64,000 bases of DNA, taken from the NCBI GenBank assembly GCA_964620125.1, contig CAZUGQ010000013.1, positions 8,593 through 72,592 on the forward strand, in the 5' to 3' direction. Source of the stretch: OLB6 sp964620125. GTDB taxonomy: Bacteria; Bacteroidota; Ignavibacteria; Kapaibacteriales; Kapaibacteriaceae. The position numbers and the translations under genes are program-made. Positions 43,592 to 52,571 of this stretch are shown here, piece by piece (positions within the stretch are counted from its first letter, which is position 1; every line of letters begins with the position of its first letter). Under the pieces are notes generated by a model. The model made no database searches. It worked only from the letters and a program-made list of their open reading frames with translations, and was not told the origin of the DNA.

Positions 43592-45454
43592 TTAATGCAA
43601 CGTGAACACGAGCTCTGTTTGCCAAGCTTGCAACTCCACAGCAACGTTCGTGCTTGCTCGTTTCACACAGGCATTCGGAGCTAGAAACATCACGCCACTG
43701 TCGGCGGGTATTTCAATGCGCTGAGAGATGGGCTCATCTGAGAGATTCGAAACACATAACAGGCCTTGCCTGCTGTTCGGTGGAATCCGCAGGAATGCAA
43801 TCAACGGTTTCTTCGTGTCGAGAACGATCAGGTGATCATGGATCGATGCATGTTCAAAGAATGCAGAACCATGAAGGATGCGCGACGTTCGAATGATCGC
43901 GGCAAGCACAGCACTGTCGTGATTCCAATGGATAGGTACATCGGAGAATAACGGCAGCGTTTCAGGTGGATACTGAGCGGCCTCTTCTTCAGTAAAACCC
44001 AATCCGGTGTTCACTGGTGTTCGTTCACCAACCTCCATTCCTGCGTGAATGAAACCGATGCAACCGGGCACTACACGCAGAATGCTCCACACCGCCGCCA
44101 CAGCCTCCTCGGATCCCCACCTCTGTATTGCTCGCATGGTGTTATGCGACTCGGGTGCAGCAAAGCAGCGCACTGGCAAGGGGCTTTTGGCAACATGGTG
44201 CAGGTGCGCCACAATCTCATCATAGGATATCGCAGCCAGCGGCAGATTTCCAATAGCTGCATCGTAACCATCATCAGCTGTCTGGTGGGTTACATTGAAG
44301 TTCTCCTCGAACAGTAGTAGCTCAGGCTTTGCTGCCCTCGCCTCGCGCATCACTCTCTTGCGCAAATCGCGGGGCAGAGCATGCCCCATATCGATCATCG
44401 CACCATCAATATTCATGGTGCGAACGTAGTATGGAATGAACGACGCAATTGTATTCCATAACGGATGACTCCGGTATTCCTCTGTATCCAAGCCCCTTTC
44501 AAACATCCGCACGGTATTGTACGCCATGTATCGGTAATGCGGATGATCATGAAGCCGAAGGTAGGTTACGTCCGTCCACGGTGGCTGAGTGTCGTTCGGA
44601 GGCCAGTCAGCAAATGCACCGGGAACGCGCAGCATCCGTTGTTTTGGGCCGATGCCGCGCCACCCCGCGTCCGTTAGCTCCACACGGATAGGTGGAGGAG
44701 CAAAAAGATTCTGATACTCTTCATCAGGTTCGGGCAGACCACCAAAGTCTCCTCGATCCACCTTCTCAGTTATCAGTCGAATTTGTTCTTCACTAAAGTG
44801 CGGGGGTCGCAGTCCATCTGGTAGTTCAGACACTTTTCCCTCATCAACCCAATAGAACCATTCCGGATTTGTAGGTACGAGCACAGAGTCCAAGCTTGCC
44901 GTTCGCAGCACCAACTCCAGCACCACACGAATGCCGAGTGCGTGGCACATTTCGAAGAGCACACGTGCTTGATCTTCGATGGACATTGACAGTGCCTCTT
45001 CTCCCAAGCGTGCATCTAGGTGCCACGGATGTCGCACGGAATAGGGTGACCCCAAAGTACCTTTCTTACCAGCTACGCCCACTTCAGTGATCGGCTGAAG
45101 TATCAGCGTATCAACGTCCATGCGAACAAGGTGCGGTAGCAAGGCGGCCAGTTTGACGAATGTTCCCGTTGTTCGCCAACCACTTTCTTCAACACCCGGC
45201 CCGTGATCGTACGAGGTGATATGCCGCACCATCCCATTGTACATCAAGGCGCGATCAAGCGACCACGGCCTTCCACGTCGACGACGTTCATCAGCGTCAA
45301 CAAGCTGGAATTGGTGTAGAAAGTATGCCGGAGCGGAAGGAAACGTTACTGGGGTTGACGACCCGACCCAGAGACCCGGCACGGTATACGGCGGCCACTC
45401 CTTGCGCAGCATTGCACGGAGCTCCGAGCGTAACATTCGAATGAGTGGTGTCAT
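43592..45454 (-). CDS. GH13 (alpha-amylase superfamily) protein with altered active site
   Basis: A 620-residue protein with an alpha-amylase-type TIM barrel resembling GlgE/maltosyltransferase-like members. VDTLILQPITEVG, GIRVVLELVLRT (region I), NIDGAMIDMGHALP (region II, nucleophile Asp) and LLLFEENFN (region III, acid/base Glu) are present. Region IV, normally NHD, reads PESHNT, so the stabilising Asp seems replaced by Asn. A C-terminal beta domain ends the protein. No signal peptide, so cytoplasmic. Substrate unknown; reduced hydrolysis or a transfer reaction is possible. It overlaps uvrC by ATGA (45451-45454), an unexpected partner. Confidence 0.75.
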   Translation of the reverse strand: MTPLIRMLRSELRAMLRKEWPPYTVPGLWVGSSTPVTFPSAPAYFLHQFQLVDADERRRRGRPWSLDRALMYNGMVRHITSYDHGPGVEESGWRTTGTFVKLAALLPHLVRMDVDTLILQPITEVGVAGKKGTLGSPYSVRHPWHLDARLGEEALSMSIEDQARVLFEMCHALGIRVVLELVLRTASLDSVLVPTNPEWFYWVDEGKVSELPDGLRPPHFSEEQIRLITEKVDRGDFGGLPEPDEEYQNLFAPPPIRVELTDAGWRGIGPKQRMLRVPGAFADWPPNDTQPPWTDVTYLRLHDHPHYRYMAYNTVRMFERGLDTEEYRSHPLWNTIASFIPYYVRTMNIDGAMIDMGHALPRDLRKRVMREARAAKPELLLFEENFNVTHQTADDGYDAAIGNLPLAAISYDEIVAHLHHVAKSPLPVRCFAAPESHNTMRAIQRWGSEEAVAAVWSILRVVPGCIGFIHAGMEVGERTPVNTGLGFTEEEAAQYPPETLPLFSDVPIHWNHDSAVLAAIIRTSRILHGSAFFEHASIHDHLIVLDTKKPLIAFLRIPPNSRQGLLCVSNLSDEPISQRIEIPADSGVMFLAPNACVKRASTNVAVELQAWQTELVFTLH

Positions 45455-47286
45455 GGGTGGAACCGCTGATGAATACGTTGTGCGAGTGTGCTACCCACCT
45501 CGTTGGCAAGCTGTTCGATGGTAGCTGCTCTAATTCCCTCGACCGATCCGAAGCGAACGAGCAACTTCGTAGCCGTCTTGGGTCCAACACCTTCGACGTT
45601 GGTGATTTCCGACTGCAATGTGCGTTTATCCCTCAACTTTCGATGATAGGAAATGGCAACACGGTGAGCCTCGTCGCGAGCACGCTGTAGCAGTCGCAGC
45701 GTGCTGGAAGCACGAGGTAAGATTGTTGGCTCGGCCTTGCCAGGTATCACAATTTCTTCCAGTCTCTTTGCAAGTCCTATCACGGGGAATTGCCCCTCCA
45801 TGTTCAAGTGCCGCAACGCTTCCATTGCCGCCGACACCTGACCCTTACCACCATCGATGATGCACAAATCTGGCAGGGGTACATCCTTAAGTGATCCACC
45901 ATAACGGCGGGTTATGACTTCGCGCATGGCAGCAAAGTCATCGTTACTATCCACGTACTTCAGCTTAAAGGTTCTGTATTCAGACTTCTTTGGTTTGCCA
46001 TCAACAAACACAACCATGCTACTCACATACTCACCACCTTGCATGTGCGAGTTGTCGAAGCACTCAATGCGACGTGGCAGATGATCTAATCGAAGATCAC
46101 GCTGTAACGACAACACAGAGCGGGGCATGCTTTGGTCTTTCTGTGCTTGCTGCACGAGGAGTTCGCGTAACAGGTAGTCTGCATTGGTCTCGGCCATGCT
46201 TAGAAGCTTACGCTTGTCGCCAATCTGCGGTATGATGAGTTCAACCTTTCGTTCTGCTTTCGCGGCGAGAAAGTTGCTGATCATATCTGCGTCGGCAAGT
46301 TCACAGGGTATGAGCACTTCGGGTGGTATCTGTTCCTGTTCCACATACCAACGCTCGAGAGTGGTTTGAATCAACTCTTCGTCAGTTCGGTCGGCGCTAT
46401 TGGTTATAAAAAAGTGCCGCTTCCCAACCAGGTTCCCATCGCGAATGGTAAAAACCAAGGTGCAGGCGGTAGGGCCAATTCGAGCGAGGGCGAACACGTC
46501 GCGATCTGCACTATCTGCCGACATCACCTTTTGTTTTGCTGTGTACTCTCGGAGTTTTTCCAAGCGTTGTCGAACGATTGCTGCTTCTTCGAAGCGCAAC
46601 TCTTCGGCGAGGGCAAACATTCTAGACTCCATCTGGCGTTCCAACTCTCGTGTGCGTCCGCTTAGAATTTGCTGTGCCTGACGAACATGATTCATGTACT
46701 GATCGCGGGAGATCAGATTCTCACACGGACCTTCGCACTTCTTGATGTGGTACTCCAAACACACCTTGTACTTACCTGCAGCAATCGTTTCTTCGGTAAG
46801 GGGCAGTTCGCACGTTCGCAGGGGGAAGATGGAGCGAATGGTTTTGATAAGGTAGTAGAGGTAGGTGCCATCTGTGTACGGACCAAAGTATTTGCTACCA
46901 TCGCGAACAACCCTGCGTGTTTTAAACACCCGCGGGTACTCTTCACGCGTGATCCGGATGTAGGGATAACTTTTGTCGTCCTTCAGAAGAATGTTGTACC
47001 GCGGTTGATGTTCCTTGATAAGGTTGTTTTCAAGGAGCAGTGCTTCTGCCTCAGTGTCTGTTACGATCACATCCACGTCGGCAATCTTCCTTGTAAGCAC
47101 GCGCATTCGTGCATCGCTCGGCCGATTCTCTTGGAAATAGGCCCGTACCCGATTCCGAAGGTTCTTTGCCTTCCCCACATACAGAACGGTTCCTTCGGCA
47201 TCTTTATGAAGGTACACTCCAGGCTTGGTGGGCAGGCCGGCAACTTTCCGACTCAGACCTGATCGTTCCGTCGTTTCCTCTTCCAT
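45451..47286 (-). CDS. uvrC: UvrC, excinuclease ABC subunit C
   Basis: A 611-residue nucleotide-excision repair endonuclease. The GIY-YIG domain reads LPTKPGVYLHKDAEGTVLYVG and KNLRNRVRAYF. A Cys motif (CLEYHIKKCEGPC) binds a cluster or metal in many relatives. A UVR segment (FEEAAIVRQRLEKL) and the RNase-H-like domain with IECFDNSHMQG and LPDLCIIDGGKGQV follow. A C-terminal helix-hairpin-helix (VEGVGPKTATKLL) ends it. The start is ATG 47286; a longer frame to 47376 crosses the divergent ravA start region. Confidence 0.95.
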   Translation of the reverse strand: MEEETTERSGLSRKVAGLPTKPGVYLHKDAEGTVLYVGKAKNLRNRVRAYFQENRPSDARMRVLTRKIADVDVIVTDTEAEALLLENNLIKEHQPRYNILLKDDKSYPYIRITREEYPRVFKTRRVVRDGSKYFGPYTDGTYLYYLIKTIRSIFPLRTCELPLTEETIAAGKYKVCLEYHIKKCEGPCENLISRDQYMNHVRQAQQILSGRTRELERQMESRMFALAEELRFEEAAIVRQRLEKLREYTAKQKVMSADSADRDVFALARIGPTACTLVFTIRDGNLVGKRHFFITNSADRTDEELIQTTLERWYVEQEQIPPEVLIPCELADADMISNFLAAKAERKVELIIPQIGDKRKLLSMAETNADYLLRELLVQQAQKDQSMPRSVLSLQRDLRLDHLPRRIECFDNSHMQGGEYVSSMVVFVDGKPKKSEYRTFKLKYVDSNDDFAAMREVITRRYGGSLKDVPLPDLCIIDGGKGQVSAAMEALRHLNMEGQFPVIGLAKRLEEIVIPGKAEPTILPRASSTLRLLQRARDEAHRVAISYHRKLRDKRTLQSEITNVEGVGPKTATKLLVRFGSVEGIRAATIEQLANEVGSTLAQRIHQRFHP

Positions 47287-47345
47287 ACAGTCCGCAAGAT
47301 ATGGCCCTTCCGTCAGGCCTATATTAGCCGCATCAAGGAGGAACC

Positions 47346-48662
47346 ATGGAGTTAACGACCAGTGATGCACTGCCATCGGTAGAACAGGTAGCCATCGAAC
47401 TCAAGGAAGCTGCTGCCTTTATCGGCAGCCGAGTGATCAATCGCGAGGAGGTGATTGAGCAAGCCATTTGTGCACTGTTAACCGGCGAACATCTTTTGCT
47501 CCAAAGCAGAACTGGTGCTGGTAAGAGCCTGTTGGCAGAGCAGGTGTTCAGCATGTTCGAAGGAGCCCGATTGTTTCGCGTACAGGCAAGCAAGGAGCAG
47601 CAGCCAGACACCTATTTCGGTGGCCTTGATTTGGAGCAGCTTAAATCGGGTAGGATCATTCACAATGTGGAAGGGTCGCTGGTTGAGAGTGAATTCGGAT
47701 TCATCGATGAAATCTTCGATGCCAATGACTTCACACTGCGGGCTCTTTTATCACTGCTCAACGAACGCCGACTGATGCGCGGCGTACAGAATATACCGTC
47801 GGTACTGCATACGGTTATTGCGGCAACAAACTATCTGCGGATATCGGAGGTTACCGAAGCCTTGCTCGATAGGTTCATGTTCAAGGCAATGATTCTTCCG
47901 GATAAAGACCCCTTCATTCAGTACAAAATTGCGCAGAGGTACCTTGAACACGGCGGACGTCCGGCAGAACCACGCCGCCGTATCCCCTACTCCCGCCTGA
48001 AACACCTGTATCATGTTGTTCGAGGTGAGGCTGAAGATTTGATCATCAGTGTTTCCAACGAGATGTTGTACTTCACCAACATCGTGATTCGGCATTTCGA
48101 ATTCCTTAGGAATCGGCAGCTGCATGATCGAACAGCAACCGGACCTCAATCTGATTTTTATATCTCGCCTCGCACTCAGGCAAAGAGCCTGGACCTACTC
48201 CGTGCACTGGCTCTCCTCAAGGGCAGAGATACCGTTGTTCACGACGATGTAAGCCGCCTGTACTTCATTTTCGCCACCGTTGGTTTACCGGAAGAAGTTG
48301 CATTATTCCGCAAGGCATACACTACGGTGCTCAACTCGTTAACCTCCGCTCGCGGATTCGATCAGGTAACCGTGCTGCTGGACTTCACGGAGATTCTGGA
48401 AGAACTCAAAGCCCATCCCTTGCGCATGCGGGAGCCCCTTCACAACCTGAGCAATACAGCGTTGCGCCGCAACTTCTTCGAATGGTTGCGAGAGACCTTT
48501 GGTGGAGAGCAGCCACAGGACAGAAATAAGATGATGCTTGAGCAGTTTCTGAAGGACTTTGTTCCTGTGTGTGACGAAGTACGGGAACTCAAGCATAGTG
48601 TGGAGCAACTGCTTCAGCAAACCATGATCCTGGTGGAACGTGAGCTCAACAGGCATCGGTGA
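47346..48662 (+). CDS. MoxR-family AAA ATPase, RavA-like
   Basis: A 438-residue AAA+ ATPase. Walker A is SRTGAGKSLLAEQVF, Walker B FGFIDEIFDAND, and sensor/arginine region AATNYLRISEVTEALLDRFM. After the AAA module come the helical segments usual for RavA. A textbook AAGGAGG (47335-47341) sits 4 bases before the ATG, the strongest ribosome binding site in the window. MoxR proteins act as chaperones that mature metal-containing enzymes or envelope complexes with a VWA partner; that partner follows directly. Confidence 0.85.
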   Translation: MELTTSDALPSVEQVAIELKEAAAFIGSRVINREEVIEQAICALLTGEHLLLQSRTGAGKSLLAEQVFSMFEGARLFRVQASKEQQPDTYFGGLDLEQLKSGRIIHNVEGSLVESEFGFIDEIFDANDFTLRALLSLLNERRLMRGVQNIPSVLHTVIAATNYLRISEVTEALLDRFMFKAMILPDKDPFIQYKIAQRYLEHGGRPAEPRRRIPYSRLKHLYHVVRGEAEDLIISVSNEMLYFTNIVIRHFEFLRNRQLHDRTATGPQSDFYISPRTQAKSLDLLRALALLKGRDTVVHDDVSRLYFIFATVGLPEEVALFRKAYTTVLNSLTSARGFDQVTVLLDFTEILEELKAHPLRMREPLHNLSNTALRRNFFEWLRETFGGEQPQDRNKMMLEQFLKDFVPVCDEVRELKHSVEQLLQQTMILVERELNRHR

Positions 48663-50226
48663 GAGCTCCTCACGGCAGGTGATCGAAACATCGGAGTTCT
48701 TCTCACGCATGGAAGAATTCGGGTTTTTCGACTCTGTGCAAGAGCACCTTCCGCATGAATTCACTCTTATCTACGAAATCGCTCGCATCATCGAGGATGC
48801 ATCGCAGTCTCTTGCGCAAACACTAGCCCCAATACTTGAGTTACAGGAAGCTGCTATAGATGCCACAACGGAATCCGTCCTTGTTCCGTTAGTGCCGGAA
48901 GCCAAGGAGTTTGAAGCTGATCTGATTCGCAGTGTCACCGAAGTCCGCCACATCTATCCTTATCAGTTCCTTCTGCCAGAGAACGTCTTCCTGCAACGAC
49001 TTGCGGAACGATCACTGTGGATGCCACGCCCCCGAACTCCCAGAAACTTCCGCTACCAAACCGAAAGTGAACGTTTTGCACCGGATGACAGAAAGCAAAA
49101 GGTATATGTGTTGTTCGATACGTCGAGCTCGATGCAACATCATTATCGAATACACCTGGCAAAGGCAATAGCCTACCTGTTTCTGAGAAGAAACCAAAAG
49201 GAACTGGGTACTGTGTTCTGTCGCACCTTCGATCTGAAGGTTGGTGATTTACGAACGGCGCGCGACATTCCCAGCTTTGATCGGTTGATTAGCGACATCA
49301 TGCATATCCGCGACCTTGGCAACGGAACCGTATTACAAAAGGCTTTGCAACAGGCGGTCGACGACATCTCGCACGAAAGCCAGCTTTCGCAGGCACAGAT
49401 TCTCGTGATCACAGATGGCGTTGCCCACGTGGATATCGAAGGACTTCGTGCACAAATGGGATCCAATATCATCGTGAACACGGTGAAAATCGGCCATGCA
49501 CGCATGGTGGTTGACGACAAGGTGATTGAAGATCAGGTATTCCAGTCTTCGAGTGATGATGCAAAACGACTGCGAGAGTTGATCCTTCAGCGCAGAGATC
49601 TGGAGATTGGCTTGGCGTCCGCTGCTGGAGCCCGACATATCGAGGCACTGCGAAGCCAGGTTACTCTTGTGCAACGGCAAATAGACAATCTCAAGCAGAA
49701 ATTTGCCAGTAAGGTATCGGAAGAATACGGTCTAGAGATACAACAGCTAAGTAACGTGTATGTGGAGATCGACGACATTGATCCATCCGTGGCATTTAGC
49801 TTTCCGGAAGATAAGGTTGAGGAACTCGAAACCTTGGCAGCCGCACTCCTCAAGGAACTCCGCGAAGAGCATCAGGTGGAAGACATCAAGCGAGCTGCCG
49901 TGCTGTACGACCATCTGTACCTGCTCATGCAATACAACACCATCGATGCACCCCGGTTGGAGCGGTATGCAACCGAGCTCGAGCAATTACTGGATCACAT
50001 CTTAAACAAACCGGGTCAAGCTGCAGAAGACGTTTCGATTAGTGATAGCGAACGTTTGCAGCTGAAGAATATGTTGGAAGGGGGCTTTGGTGCAGACAAG
50101 TTTTCGCTTGCACGGCTGATACGAACCATCCTTATGAAGCTCAAACGTTGGTGGCGAACTCGCCGACAGTTCAAGGTATTCCGAAAACTTACAGGCAGGC
50201 GTATTGCAAAGCGCACCCGATCATGA
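48640..50226 (+). CDS. VWA-domain partner of the MoxR ATPase, ViaA-like
   Basis: A 528-residue cytoplasmic protein. A helical N-terminal half is followed by a VWA domain whose MIDAS is LFDTSSSMQHHYRIHLAKAI, with AQILVITDGVAHVD downstream. A long charged coiled coil fills the C-terminal part, ending in a very basic tail (LKRWWRTRRQFKVFRKLTGR). The order AAA ATPase then VWA matches ravA-viaA. The start is uncertain: GTG 48640 overlaps the ATPase by 23 bases, while GTG 48679 and ATG 48709 are also possible. An AGGGGGCT motif is at 50079. Confidence 0.8.
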   Translation: MSSTGIGESSSRQVIETSEFFSRMEEFGFFDSVQEHLPHEFTLIYEIARIIEDASQSLAQTLAPILELQEAAIDATTESVLVPLVPEAKEFEADLIRSVTEVRHIYPYQFLLPENVFLQRLAERSLWMPRPRTPRNFRYQTESERFAPDDRKQKVYVLFDTSSSMQHHYRIHLAKAIAYLFLRRNQKELGTVFCRTFDLKVGDLRTARDIPSFDRLISDIMHIRDLGNGTVLQKALQQAVDDISHESQLSQAQILVITDGVAHVDIEGLRAQMGSNIIVNTVKIGHARMVVDDKVIEDQVFQSSSDDAKRLRELILQRRDLEIGLASAAGARHIEALRSQVTLVQRQIDNLKQKFASKVSEEYGLEIQQLSNVYVEIDDIDPSVAFSFPEDKVEELETLAAALLKELREEHQVEDIKRAAVLYDHLYLLMQYNTIDAPRLERYATELEQLLDHILNKPGQAAEDVSISDSERLQLKNMLEGGFGADKFSLARLIRTILMKLKRWWRTRRQFKVFRKLTGRRIAKRTRS

Positions 50227-50242
50227 ATACTCCCGCCATGGT

Positions 50243-51604
50243 TCAATAGTCGGCTTCGTCCTCATCCCCTGGTAGCACAGTGGCACGACCAATGCTGTGA
50301 TACTCAAACCCACTAGCTCCCATTTCATCCAGATTGTAAAGGTTGCGTCCATCAAAAATGAGGGCTCTGCGTAATGACGATCGCACGCGCCCGAAATCTG
50401 GATTGCGGAACTCATTCCATTCTGTTGCAATGATGAGTGCATCTGCATCATCCAATGCAGCATACATGCTTTCAGCGTACATGATTCTATCGCCCAATAC
50501 GCGGCGGGCATTGTTTATCGCCTCGGGGTCGTATGCCGATATCTGAGCCCCCTGCTCAACAAGAATGTTGGCAACCTCGAAGGCAGGTGCATCACGCACA
50601 TCATCAGTGTTGGGCTTAAACGAAAGTCCCCACAGCGCAAATCGTTTACCGTGTACATTGCCTTCGAACCGGCGAATGATACGTGCAGTAAATCGCTCCA
50701 TCTGCTGCCGATTTACAACGTGAGTGGCTTCCACAATTTCCAGAGGGGTACCTGCGCTACGAGCTGCGTGGATGATTGCCTGAACATCTTTAGGAAAGCA
50801 GCTTCCCCCATACCCGATGCCAGAGAATAAAAAACGACGTCCAATCCGTTCATCAGCACCGATGGCCATGCGAACGTTCTCTATATCAGCACCAACAGCC
50901 TCGCAATACTCTGAAAGATCATTCATGAATGAAATCTTGGTTGCGAGAAAACTATTGGCAGCATACTTGGCTACTTCCGCACTTGCAACATCGAACTTAT
51001 AAATGGGTGCTCCCCACTTCACAAATGGTGTGTAGAGATCAGCCATAACCTCCAAGGCCCATGCGCTGCTCGAACCAACGATTACTCGATCGGGTTTCAT
51101 AAAGTCATCCACGGCAAAACCTTCCCGCAAAAACTCGGGATTGCTCACAACAAACACCTCCTTATCGGGAGCAACATCTCGAAAGATTGCCTCTACTCTG
51201 GCTGCAGTGCCCACCGGTACGGTGCTCTTGTTGGCAACAATGCGTGGTTCCTGAATGTCTAGATCCACAAGAAGCTGTGCAACGTGTTTGGATACCGATA
51301 TCACAGCGGCAAGGTCAGCCGCTCCATCCTTGTCTGGTGGCGTTGGCAAGCAGAACATCAGAATCGAGCATCGACGCACGGCATCGGCCAAGTCGAGAGA
51401 AAACTCTAGGCGGCCCTCACGAATGTTGCGTACAAGAATGTGCTCCAGACCTCGCTCGAAGATTACTGGGTCGCCCGACCGCAACCGCTCTAGTTTGTTG
51501 GCATCTACATCGATGCACACAACCTGGTTGCCTATATCTGCCAAACATGTGCCAGTGACTAATCCAACATAGCCGGTGCCGATCACACCAATGGAATACG
51601 ACAT
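50243..51604 (-). CDS. ugd: UDP-glucose 6-dehydrogenase
   Basis: A 453-residue enzyme that oxidises UDP-glucose to UDP-glucuronate with two NAD, feeding polysaccharide or lipid-A-type modification. The Rossmann start is IGVIGTGYVGLVTGTCLAD. ANKSTVPVGTA, VVSNPEFLREGFAVDDFM and the catalytic Cys in GIGYGGSCFPKDVQA are all present. The C-terminal UDP-binding domain begins RFALWGLSFKPNTDDVRDAP. It is the last gene of the envelope operon; 33 bases separate it from the small membrane gene. Confidence 0.94.
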   Translation of the reverse strand: MSYSIGVIGTGYVGLVTGTCLADIGNQVVCIDVDANKLERLRSGDPVIFERGLEHILVRNIREGRLEFSLDLADAVRRCSILMFCLPTPPDKDGAADLAAVISVSKHVAQLLVDLDIQEPRIVANKSTVPVGTAARVEAIFRDVAPDKEVFVVSNPEFLREGFAVDDFMKPDRVIVGSSSAWALEVMADLYTPFVKWGAPIYKFDVASAEVAKYAANSFLATKISFMNDLSEYCEAVGADIENVRMAIGADERIGRRFLFSGIGYGGSCFPKDVQAIIHAARSAGTPLEIVEATHVVNRQQMERFTARIIRRFEGNVHGKRFALWGLSFKPNTDDVRDAPAFEVANILVEQGAQISAYDPEAINNARRVLGDRIMYAESMYAALDDADALIIATEWNEFRNPDFGRVRSSLRRALIFDGRNLYNLDEMGASGFEYHSIGRATVLPGDEDEADY

Positions 51605-51637
51605 GGAGAAACGAAAATCGTGGGTGGAGAAAAGATT

Positions 51638-51808
51638 CTACATGGTAAGTGCTCTGGCAACGAAGATCAAAATGATCAGGATGGTTACCAGTATCGCTGC
51701 TTTCACAAGTCGCTTCAGCAAAGCCAATCCAACAAACGCAATCAACACCCAAACCAAGATTTTGATTGGTGGAGCGAGTGCGTGGTACCAAACAAGAATG
51801 TCAGCCAT
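51638..51808 (-). CDS. Small two-helix membrane protein, 56 residues
   Basis: ATG at 51808-51806 overlaps the stop of the TonB gene by one base (TGATG); TAG is at 51638-51640. The product begins MADILVWYHALAPPIKILVW and is nearly all hydrophobic: spans about 16-30 and 36-53 are separated by a basic turn (LKRLVK). The coupling to tonB and its lack of overlap with ugd support a real gene. It resembles no family I know; it may be a small membrane partner of the TonB/SPOR proteins. Confidence 0.6.
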   Translation of the reverse strand: MADILVWYHALAPPIKILVWVLIAFVGLALLKRLVKAAILVTILIILIFVARALTM

Positions 51809-52560
51809 CAACTGTTCCGGAACACAAACGTGATGGTTCCCTCCATTTCAACATTCGTTGAAAGCGGATTGAAGCGCCAACGATACAAAGCCGACATTGC
51901 CGCCTGGTCTACCTGTGGATTGCCACCACGGCGAACTGGCATTACCCAACTCACCGTGCCATCAGGACGAACGCGAAACTTGAGTTTTACTTCGGTGTTC
52001 AACGTGCCTGTGGGGAACTTTGGCATTTCTTTCTTTAAGACGGTGCGGTTACCGCCACCGCCCCAATCGACGTTATCGATTCCAAGCCCCTTTCCTTTTC
52101 CTGTTCCAACCCAACCTAGTCCCGAGCCATCGTCCGATCCGTCCTTGAGTCCACGATTATCATTGGCATCCGCCTGTTCACGACTCTTCCCATTGTTACC
52201 TGTTTCCGACACCAGGCGGTGTTGCGCATACAGCGTCGGGTCATCTGTCGATGTTGCCTTTCTTGATTGTCGAGACTGTGCAGCATCATCCAAGGGATTG
52301 CCTTCTGGTCCACGTGCCGCAGCTCCTTCCCTGGTAAGGTTTCCCCTTCTTCCGCCGGTCCCATCACCATCACCAAAACGCACCTCAATCATTCCTGGTG
52401 AAGGTGGCACTGGGTAGGGCTTTGGTGGCTCTATGCGCGTGCACATGCTCACAAGCACAACAGCGCTGAAAACAAGAATCGAAGCACCGAAACCACGGAA
52501 AGTGTTTGGGCTCCAGCGTAGCTGAACACTCGAAACGTTGATATCGTCATGTGTTCTCAT
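51808..52560 (-). CDS. TonB-family energy-transducing protein
   Basis: A 250-residue protein with one N-terminal span (about 22-41, GFGASILVFSAVVLVSMC), a Gly-rich disordered periplasmic linker (PPKPYPVPPSPG, then GDGDGTGG and GKGKGLG) and a C-terminal TonB domain with KFRVRPDGTVSWVMPVRRGG and ALYRWRFNPL. TonB couples the inner-membrane proton gradient to outer-membrane transporters; ExbB/ExbD are not in the window. ATG 52560 starts 11 bases after the SPOR gene; the earlier in-frame start lies inside it. Confidence 0.85.
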   Translation of the reverse strand: MRTHDDINVSSVQLRWSPNTFRGFGASILVFSAVVLVSMCTRIEPPKPYPVPPSPGMIEVRFGDGDGTGGRRGNLTREGAAARGPEGNPLDDAAQSRQSRKATSTDDPTLYAQHRLVSETGNNGKSREQADANDNRGLKDGSDDGSGLGWVGTGKGKGLGIDNVDWGGGGNRTVLKKEMPKFPTGTLNTEVKLKFRVRPDGTVSWVMPVRRGGNPQVDQAAMSALYRWRFNPLSTNVEMEGTITFVFRNS

Positions 52561-52571
52561 TCTCGTTCTTG

